In this document: in pieces, positions 27,601 through 38,712 of the stretch | How positions within the stretch are numbered: position 1 is the stretch's first letter | How the letters are laid out: every line of letters begins with the position of its first letter | NCBI GenBank assembly: GCA_018857735.1 | Contig: JABMCL010002130.1 | Location: forward strand, 827,501-891,500 | Reading direction: 5' to 3' | Length of the DNA: 64,000 nt | Source: Alviniconcha marisindica | Taxonomy: Eukaryota > Mollusca > Gastropoda > Provannidae | Position numbers and translations under genes: made by a program | The notes under the pieces: generated by a model | What the model saw: only the letters and a program-made list of their open reading frames with translations | Database searches by the model: none | What the model was told of the DNA's origin: nothing

Positions 27601-29383
27601 ATACAGACCTTGTGTGGTACCAGTGCTGAGGCCAGCGACTGAACGCTACAAGAATACAGACCTTGTATGGTACCAGTGCTGAGGCCAGCGACTGAACGCT
27701 ACAAGAATACAGACCTTGTATGGTACCAGTGCTGAGGCCAGCGACTGAACGCTACAAGAATACAGACCTTGTGTGGTACCAGTGCTGAGGCCAGCGACTG
27801 AACGCTACAGGAATACAGACCTTGTGTGGTACCAGTACTGAGGCCAGCGACTGAACGCTACAGGAATACAGACCTTGTGTGGTACCAGTGCTGAGGCCAG
27901 CGACTGAACGCTACAAGAATACAGACCTTGTGTGGTACCAGTGCTGAGGCCAGCGACTGAACGCTACAAGAATACAGACCTTGTATGGTACCAGTGCTGA
28001 GGCCAGCGAACCACAAAAATACTATGTAAAGCCTGTTCTTAACTGGGCAAATGTTTGTTCGCCGAACACACTTCGGACACTTTGATGAACTATGATTCGT
28101 TTCTTAATTGAACTTTCAGTTCACCGAACATGGTTCGGACAGTTCAACGAACTTTACTTCATTCTCAACTGGCTTGTAATGAGATGCAAGCTTCGGCCCG
28201 AACTTGCAGCAGACGCACAGCAGACAGCGTGATCAAAAATGTAGGCTAAAGTCAAGTCAATATACTTTAATCATCCCTCACAGGGTAATTCAACTAACTA
28301 CTATCTCATTCTGGGTCCCCGAGATAAGGATGTGCCTCCCACAAGTCAACAAATAAACAAATTCCCTCCGAAGCGAGTGAAGAACCCAGCAACACCATCA
28401 TCCATTTTTATTTTTATTTCTTCCTCATCCACAGGAGAGCTCTGCTCTCAGCCAATCAGAGGCAATGTTCGTCAAATAGGGCGAATGTTCCCAGAACATG
28501 TTGAGCAAAGCTTTTTGGACCCCAAATATAACTTGGTCGCATTTGACGAATACTCCCAACTAGGTTTGCGAAGAAAAGTTCACCCAATTAAGAACCAGCT
28601 AGGTTCGCCAAATACTTCCAACTAGGTTCGCGAACAAACATTCGCCCAATTAAGAACGGCTTAACAGGGCTCAAACTTCCCGCTGCTCTGATGGTCCATG
28701 ACCACTAAAACTGCCAGCAGACCAGCAAACTCCATTTCACCCCGGTCCATTGAACCAGTCATTTTTGTCAGAAATATTAAGCACTGTCTCAGCCTATACC
28801 CAAGACTGTGCCCGAGTACTTTAACAAATGAAGGGGAGTGACTGTCTAAAACACACCACCCAGGCCATTCACTGAACTTCAATGTCTCGCTCTTTCATTG
28901 GTGGTAAATCACTCACTTTTCAGGACCAGTGAAACTCAGAGGGGACCACGAAACTCTGTGATTCCATGGTCCTGGAAAGTTTCTGGGATTTCTAGCCCTG
29001 TGAAAGTGAGTCACTGACAGTGGACAGTTTCAGGACAGTGGACAGTTTCAGGACAGTGGACAGGACAGTGGACAGTTTCAGGACAGTGGACAGTTTCCAG
29101 GATGTCCAGCCCGGTGCAATAACCTGTTCCCAGCACTGAGGCAGCAGCTCCTCCACAAGTCTCTCAGCACCAACATGCTCGGCGTACACCACGCAGCCCG
29201 TCAGAATCATCTGCCTGTGACAGAGAGCCAGTCAAGGTGTTTTTCATTCACTCTCTTCTTTCAAGGCAAAACTGAAAACCCACCTCTTCTTCTGCACATA
29301 GTAAACTGTCATCTCTTTCTTCTCTTTCTCACCAACCTCTCACTATGGTGTATTTGTAGTGTGTTAACCTGCATACATGTGTG

Positions 29384-29418
<35 letters not shown>

Positions 29419-32400
29419 GTATGCGTGTGTGTGTGTGTGTGGGGGGGGTACATGTGTGCATGCAATTAAGTACATGCATGTATTCATGTGTTTTGAGTGT
29501 GCATATGCATGTGTGTGTTTGTGAATTGATGAATATGTGCATCTGTTGGCTTTTGTAAATGCACTGGGCTCCTACGAGACAGGCATGTCTAGTTCTCACA
29601 TACGGACATGCCCTCTGTAAAACTCCGATCTTTGGGGGCACTGGATCACATGAAAAGACAGCTTCATGCCTAACACAGCAGAAAAAAAGGACACATCCTG
29701 GATACATATGTAGAAAGAAAAATACTACCTAGGTATGTTGTTTGCCTGAAAAAGGATCTTCTACCAAAATGCCATTTTTTGGTTAGTTTTTTTGTTTTGG
29801 TATTTGTGCATGTGTGTATATGTATGTGTGTGTGTGTGCGTGTGTGTGTGTGCGCATATATGTTTGTTTAGAACAAAATGCTCTATGTACCATCTTCTGT
29901 ACATTTGTATGTCTGTCAAGAGGTGCTTGACAGGGGTGTTTAAACTGTTATGAAAGTGTTGACCGAAATGTAAACATGGAGAAGTTTAGGCCCGGTACCT
30001 CTGCTCATCGTCTGGTTTCTTGATGAGGTTGAAGAGAATGTTAAGAAGCTGGTCTCTCTCCTTTGAGTCTGGATGAAGCATTGCTGTTGCCAATATCAAG
30101 GGAATCAATTCCTGTAACAGTCAAGAAACAATGACCAAATCTGCCCTGCCTCCAGTTCTTTGAATGCAAGCAATGCTTTAGTCTCATCCTCTCTCCATTC
30201 TGTCTTACTAGGACAGTGTGAAAGGAATGCACATGTTTGGCCAATTGTGAAAGGAATGCACATGTTTGGCCAATTGTGAAAGGAATGCACATGTTTGGCC
30301 AATTGTGAAAGGAATGCACACGTTTGGCCAATTGTGAAAGGAATGCACACGTTTGGCCAATTGTGAAAGGAATGCACATGTTTGGCCAATTGTGAAAGGA
30401 ATGCACATGTTTGGCCAGTTGTGAAAGGAATGCACACGTTTGGCCAGTTGTGAAAGGAATGCACACGTTTGGCCAGTTGTGAAAGGAATGCACATGTTTG
30501 GCCAATTGTGAAAGGAATGCACACGTTTGGCCGATTGTGAAAGGAATGCACACATTTGGCCAATTGTGAAAGGAATGTACATGTTTGGCCAATTGTGAAA
30601 GGAATGCACATGTTTGGCCAATTGTGAAAGGAATGCACATGTTTGGCCAGTTGTGAAAGGAATGCACATGTTTGGCCAATAGTGAAAGGAATGCACATGT
30701 TTGGCCAGTTGTGAAAGGAATGCACACATTTGGCCAATTGTGAAAGGAATGCACATGTTTGGCCAATTGTGAAAGGAATGCACATGTTTGGCCACTTGTG
30801 TTTGTTATTTCTGTGTGCAGTCAGCCTGAGATCTGTGTTTGCCAGGCGCCTCAAACAGCTTCATTATCTGCTGGTCTCAGGAGAACAAGATGTGAGAAAG
30901 GATGACGTACCTCTCGTTTGCCCAGCAAAACGTGAGGGACGATGTGCGGCAGACAGCGAGCTAGCATGGCCACCATCTCCATCCCGTCCGCCTTTGGCAG
31001 TCTTGACATCTGAAACAGTCACAAAATACTAAAAGACAGTCTTGACATCTGAAACAGTCACAAAACACTAAAAGGCAGTCTTGACATCCGAAACAGTCAC
31101 AAAACACTAAAAGGCAGTCCTGACATCTGAAACAGTCACAAAACACTAAGTGTTAGCACAGTTTCTTGACATAGTGTTAGCACAATTTACCATCTGCAGG
31201 AAAGAAGCACTGTATCATAACTGAACATACTGATGGCAAGTACAGAGCCATCATAGAAGACTTGCTTATAATTCTACAACCCACAAGTAATATCACTTGG
31301 ACTCTTTTTTACTCACACTAACCCCACCACCCACCCACACACACAAACACACTCCACACCACACACACCAGACATGCAGAAGAAACAAACATAAGAACCC
31401 AAGACCACACAGTCAAGAGATAAACCTTATAAAAAAACTCAATACACCATGAATCATAAATAAAATCCATATTTTTTCTTCGCTTTTTGTAAAAGAAAGC
31501 AAAATATTATAGAAAGATAGTCATCAAAGACTCAGACCCACCTCAGAAACAATGCGGTTCTCTTTGGTGATGTGGAATGCAGTCTTCTGGAGAGCTTTGT
31601 GGAATGTGGCAGACATGTGTCTGAAAACAGCAACCCGTGTTACATGTCTTTGAAAACAGCAACCCATGTACAGAGGTTACATGTGTATGAAAACAGCAAC
31701 CCATATGTGGAGTTTACATGTGTTTGAAAAGACCAACCCATGTATGGAGTTTACATGTGTTTGAAAAGACCAACCCATGTATGGAGGTTACATGTGTCTG
31801 AAAACAGCAACCCATATATGGAGTTTACATGTGTTTGAAAAGACCAACCCAAGTATGGAGTTTACATGTGTTTGAAAAGAGCAACCCATACATGGAGTTT
31901 ACATGTGGTCTGAAAAGAGCAACCCATGCATGGAGTTTACATTGGTTGGTCTGAATTTTAAAGAGCAACCCATGCATGGAGTTTACATGTGGTCTGAAAA
32001 GAGCAACCCATGCATGGAGTTTACATGTGGTCTGAACAGAGCAACCCATGCATGGAGTTTACATGTGGTCTGAACAGAGCAACCCATGCATGGAGTTTAC
32101 ATGTGGTCTGAACAGAGCAACCCATGCATGGAGTTTACATGTGGTCTGAACAGAGCAACCCATGCATGGAGTTTACATGTGGTCTGAACAGAGCAACCCA
32201 TGCATGGAGTTTACATGTGGTCTGAACAGAGCAACCCATGCATGGAGTTTACATGTGGTCTGAACAGAGCAACCCATGCATGGAGTTTACATGTGGTCTG
32301 AAAAGAGCAACCCATGCATGGAGTTTACAGTGGCGCCCTGGTAAAAGGCTGACCCTTTAAATCAGAAAGTTCTTGACATCCCATCAGCTGCACAGGGCTG

Positions 32401-35400
32401 TTCATAAATATATAAAAAAGTGAAAGTGCTCTTAAAAGATGTGTGCCCTCTAATGGAAGACATATCTCCATGATTTTTCTTTTTAAAGTTCACAAGAACT
32501 TAGGTCCATAGGTAGCAGTTTCAGCCATATGTTACAGTTGAGGAGGACTCATGGGACTTCATGAGGTCAGACCTGCTCATCTTGAGCATCATGGCTGCCA
32601 CACAATACAGCTGAAACTGGTGGGTTAATGCTTGTGGATGGTCAGTGTATTCAACCCTGTTGCTACTCAGTGTGGATGGTCAGTGTATTCAACCCTGTTG
32701 CTACTCAGTGTGGATGGTCAGTGTATTCAACCCTGTTGCTACTCAGTGTGGATGGTCAGTGCATTCAACCCTGTTGCTATTCTCTGTGGAAAGTCTGTCA
32801 TATCAATCATTGCCAGTCAATCAGTCAATATCAATCATTACCAGTCAGTTATCTGACATATCCATTTAGTCAATCAACCCCCCCCCCTCCCCCCCATTCA
32901 GACAAGCACACTCCCTCCCTCACTGAATCCAACACACCCACTCCCTCAGTGAATCCAACACACCCACTCCCTCACTGAATCCAACACACTCACTCCCTCA
33001 CTGAATCCAACACACCCACTCCCTCACTGAATCCAACACACTCACTCCCTCACTGAATCCAACACACCCACTCCCTCACTGAATCCAACACACTCACTCC
33101 CTCACTGAATCCAACACACTCACTCCCTCACTGAATCCAACACACCCACTCCCTCACTGAATCCAACACTCACTCCCTCACTGAATCCAGTGAGACCCCA
33201 ATCTGTACATCACTCCACACCCATGCACACAAGCATTCACCGTTACCTTTTGGTGCATGAACCGGAGTCTTTGTTGAGCAGATCTACACCGTTCTTTGAC
33301 CCTCTCCTCGTGTTGCTGTTGCCTGGCTCCCTGGCGTCTGTTGGATCTACACCGTGATCTACACCTATTACAGAGTCCCGGCTCTTTTGTGCGGTGTCTG
33401 ACTTTAAGCCGACCTGGTTGCTGGCCTGCAGGCTTTGCTGGCAATCACTGTCACCGGGTGAGTGGTTGTGCTCCTCAGTGGAATCTGCTTGTCCACTGTC
33501 AACTTCCTCCTTTTCTGTCACTGGCCTGCCACTGTCTTTGACTAGCTGAGCATTGGACAGGGTCTCCATCGCTGCCGGAGATTGCTCGTGGGGGTGCGGC
33601 CTGCTGTGCGGGTAGCTGGAATCTGTTGTGGCCGAAGAACTGCTGGCTTCGGCTCTGTGCGGTCGGACTGCTGCAACTCTGGGAGCCTGGGATGACGAGC
33701 TGCGAGGACCGCCACTGGAAACAAGGGTACGAGTGATGTCAGCACTGGAGACAAGGGTACGAGTGATGTCAGCACTGGAGACAAGGGTATGAGTGATGTC
33801 AGCACTGGAGACAAGGGTACGAGTGATGTCAGCACTGGAAACAAGGGTACGAGTGATGTCAGCACTGGAGACAAGGGTACAAGTGATGTCAGCACTGGAA
33901 ACAAGGGTACGAGTGATGTCAGCACTGGAAACAAGGGTACGAGTGATGTCAGCACTGGAGACAAGGGTACGAGTGATGTCAGCACAGCTAGGTCACAGCT
34001 GTGAAACATTCTCACTGTCCTACTTTAGAGTGAAATGCAGCCAGCCTCCCTGCCCGGCTGCGTCTCTCTCTCCCCTCCTTTTTGTGCTTGTGTTTGTGTG
34101 ACGTTTGCCCTCATATAACCATGCTGGTTGACTGGGCGTAAAACACGAAGTTATTACTACTACTAATTGCATGACATCTTTCAAGTGCTAGTCAACTCCC
34201 TTGATAACTGATTCTACACAGGTGTGTGAGCCTCGTTCTCTTTCAGATCGTGCTTAGCTCGTCGTTGGGGAGCAAGCACTCCCACCCTGCACCACCGTCT
34301 CTCTGGCAGGGAAGGTCAAGGCAGGACACAGCAACAATTACAGAGTGAGTTTGGGGCTGGGATAGCTCAGTGGTTAGGGCGCCGGACTAGTGACTGAAAG
34401 GTTGTGGGTTCGAATCCATGCAGGAGCGATGGGAGAATTTTCTTCTCCAGGGTACCGTCGACTTTCTGTCCTGACTCTCATTTCGGTATCCGTTCCACCC
34501 CCATGTTACCGCAGTAGCACATACAAGATCCTGGTCATTCTGCCAAAAGTGCAGGTGGCAGGTTACAGCTAAACATGCATACACCTTACATATGTGGCTT
34601 TGCATGAAGTGACGTGGAGCATGGTTATATGGTGTATGCAGAACTTGCGCTGAGATGGCAGCAGTTTCATGTGGCACCAGCCATGCCAGCGCTTAAGTAC
34701 ACCACTTTGGTTGATACTAAAAAAACACGCGCTATAAAAAGATAGTCACTCATGTAGAATCATATGTGGGCACAGTGAGTCTGCTCAAGAGAGCGGAGCA
34801 TAGCGCTATATAAGCAATCATCAGTCAATATAAGCGATCATCAATCAATCAATCAATCATCCCATTTGTAAGTGAAATACTCACATCTTGAGGATGTCCA
34901 CCTGCTGCAGCAGCACATCTCTCTCCTGCTGCACCAGCTGAAGCTCCTTCTCCATCTCCAACACTCTGACTTCCTGCAACAACAAATGGCATCCTTTTTT
35001 TGTTGTTGTTGTTGTGCACACTTTAGCTCTTGATGGTTCACCAGCGCACCAAGCTTGGTTACAAAAGAATGAGCAGTTCAGTTCTTCCTGACAAAGCCAG
35101 AGCACACAGACAGATGGACAGACAGACGCAAGGATGCTGACTTCAATCTACTACATACCCATACCTCCGTCATTTCAGTGAGTTAGTACTCCAAGGACGC
35201 TGATTTCAATCTACTACATACCCATACCTCCGTCACTTCTGTGAGTTAGTACTCCATGATAAGTAGTGCATGTTTACCTGTCTATTCATGTGCTTTGTGT
35301 GAGTTGTACCTGTTGACAGGTATGTTTACACTTTCATCTTTTCTTACTCTCATCGTTTTAATTATTTTTTGAGCCTGTCTGTTAGACTTGCCAACTTGTG

Positions 35401-38400
35401 TGCTGAATAAAGTCTTACTGAACTGAATTCACTGTTTATAATTATTTTATTTTTTTAAATTTGAAACTAGAATGACTGCTAGTGTTCAAAAACAAGATCC
35501 AAACACATAAAAGGTTCACTGTTTATTAGGACAAAACACAACATGTGAATATTCTGGGCAATCCCCTTTATCAAGCTACAAAACGACACTTAAAGTTAAA
35601 CAACAGCTACAGTTTTATAGCTTGATAGCTGTCCGTCTATCTGTCTGTCTATCTTTTTAAGGTGGGTGGGGCTTGGGCAACTTTGGTGGTTAAAGATGTC
35701 AGAGTTACAGAGTCGGTTCCTTAATGATGGGGATATCTACATTTGCAGAAAGTATGGAAGAAAGAAAGAAATCCCAGAGATACGGCTTGAAGCAAGCCAG
35801 TCATACCTGACATCTGGTTAACACCTAACTCTCCGAACCTCACTTCTCTACTACAAACAAGTAACAACTTGTAATAACATTTTGTATATATAAATAAAAA
35901 ACTGCTCATATCTAAAAAAAAAGAACTGCACCCCCACATGACCACCACCCCTCCACCCCAGCATCCAGATAGCATAAAAACAAAATTGAGTAAGTAAATT
36001 AAACATAATGTTGTTTACCTATGTATTTGTGATACCCAGCATTCTTCAGTCTCAGTTCAGTGAGAAAAGTTTCAAGAAAACCAAAAAAAAAAAATACCGA
36101 GGGGTGTTACTGTTGTTTTTATTTACTCTAGAAAATGAAATAATCAAAGACAGATTTACAGAACAGAAAAAGAAAATGAGTAAAAAAAGGGCCAGAACAG
36201 ACCAGATTTTGTCGAGCATCTTGCAGCTCCTCCACAAGCCTCGCCTGCTCCATGTCCCCCAGGTCTGCCTGACATTCACAATCCCGCGTTTCGTTGGCGG
36301 GCAAAATGTGGGTGCCGTAGTCACGAAACAAGTGTATGATGCCCGGTGGCTTGGGCATGTTAAGTCCCACATCATCCCAGTCCTCAAAATCCTGCAATCA
36401 GCACAACCAGCAACAGTTCTTGTCATTACCTTCTGCAGCAACATGGTGTTTTGGGGTGTTTTTTCTACATGCTTACACACACATATACACACATGTCCAG
36501 CCCCTCATACAAACTTCAAAAGGACCACAGACACTGACACATGCTACTCACAAACACACATCTTTGAATTAATTACTAATTCTTTTCTCACTTTTATTTT
36601 GTTTTTTGTTTGTTTTTAACTTAAAGGGAAGAAGAGCCATGCTGACTAAGCAATGATAATCACAATACTCATCCAAACGTCACTGATCACAACACTGAAG
36701 TAAATTATGACTCTTTAACATACCGTCATTTAATGATTTTCAACAGTAGCGCAATGTTGCATATTATTAGATAATGGACTCTGTTCAATTTCAGTGTTTT
36801 CACCACCGGAACATGTTAAATACCTGATCTTCATTTTCTTCAGCAAAAGTGACGGAAGTGATTTTGTAGTTGTTGGCCAACAGATACTCGTTGACCAAGA
36901 AGTTGATAGCCTTCTTTTCCAGAGGTCGCAGTCCGCCATCTTGCTGCCCTCCCACTACATCCTGGCTTTGTCGATCAGATGTCACAATGTCATTTTCTGC
37001 ACGCAATCCAACAACCATGTCATTACAGCAACCAAACTTTGGCAACATTAAACATCTGTCAATACTCTATGCTGGATACTAAAATGTGGTAAGAATAATC
37101 ACGTAAGCTCTTGAGAGCAATCATGTAAGCTCTTGAGAGCAATCACGTAAGCTCTTGTTTAACTTTAGGCCATCAGTCATCCGCGTTTACACTGTAACTG
37201 TTGTTGACGCAACTATCAGCCATGTGTTTTCCCCTTCAGTAATTCCCTCAGAGTTTTTCTCCCTCAGTAATTCCTTCAGCTACCTTAACTTTATCACAAA
37301 AGGTGCACATTTCTGTCCTGTCACAACACCAGAAATTCCCAGTGTAAAATAAACTTCTAGCACAGCATTTTTCTTTTCTTCTTGGGGTAGCATGAAAAAA
37401 GTATATTATTATCATCATTGATTGCTTTTGTATAGCGCTGTTCTCTGCTCTTAAGCACTCACTGCGTTCATGCCGCATGCAATTCTGAACGAATGACAAG
37501 CCTTTGATACTGATAGCACACTTTTTTTTAATATCCACCGAAGTCGTGTACCGACAACGCTGTTTTCTTGCTGCATGGCTGGTGCCATGTGAGAGTTACA
37601 CTCACAGCAGAGTTTCAAGCAGAATCTCATCTTTAAGAAACAAACAAAAAAACTTTCATAATGATGATTCCATTATGATCACAAATTATATTTCAACACA
37701 TAACTTATAACTATATATAAATATATATAACTATATATATATATATATAATAAGACTATAATCATAATAACTTCAGTTTTAATATAAGGCAGCATGTGTT
37801 GCACTAAAACTAAAATAACTTTGTGCAAAACTGAAAGTTACAAAGACTACACCTTACCTGCTTCTCTTGTCAGTGTTTTTCTCAATGACTTGATAGTTTC
37901 CTGTGCCTTTCGTAGCTCAAACTCCAGCACTGATAAATACAGACATAGAAATGGGGTTGTGAATGTACATAATATACCATCATTATCTCTGGTGATATTT
38001 TATTTTTATGCTAAATGCATTGTCAAAAGTTCTCCCAATTAAGAACAGGTTTTAAGCACTTCACAAATTTTGCAAAGTTCGATACATACATAGTATACAT
38101 ACGTGATACATTATAGTGCTATTCTCTGTTTCCAAGCAGACCCATGTGCTCCTGTCATATATAATGACTCTGATGACTAGTTTTAAGCGGTGCATTTTGG
38201 ATCTCTGCCGAAGTGGATACAGTGCTGTTTAGTTGTTCCACTGATACTAAAACAAAAGTCAACACAGAAAGCTGACTCTGGAGAAGAAAATTCTCCCACC
38301 ACTCCCCCTGGGACTTGAACCTGACACCTTTCAATCATCAGTCTGTGACTCTACCACATACTGAACTATCCCCATTCCAAGTCTGCATCAATTTATATTA

Positions 38401-38617
38401 TTATTATTATTGGTTATTCAGTAACATCATCTCACTGTAGTTCTTGCTCTCAGGATATTAATCCTTGATAGTCATTGCCCTTATAATAATAATTTTAATG
38501 ACTGTAAAGTTGCAAATGACAATTCCAGAAAAGCAAAAATCATGTTAAAATATAACACATTTTGTTTTCACTTTCCAGGTTTATCCTATACAAATGCAAG
38601 AGAATGAGGCAGAAGGG

Positions 38618-38712
<95 letters not shown>

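Noticed and set aside
30041..30854. Open minus frames of HSFHNWPN repeats
   Set aside because: 29-bp stop-free unit in RELCH intron 9; only the parts at 29999-30111 and 30911-31009 are real exons.
34354..34428. tRNA gene
   Set aside because: A and B boxes are present, but it lacks a paired acceptor stem and terminator, and the body repeats elsewhere, so it is a SINE head.
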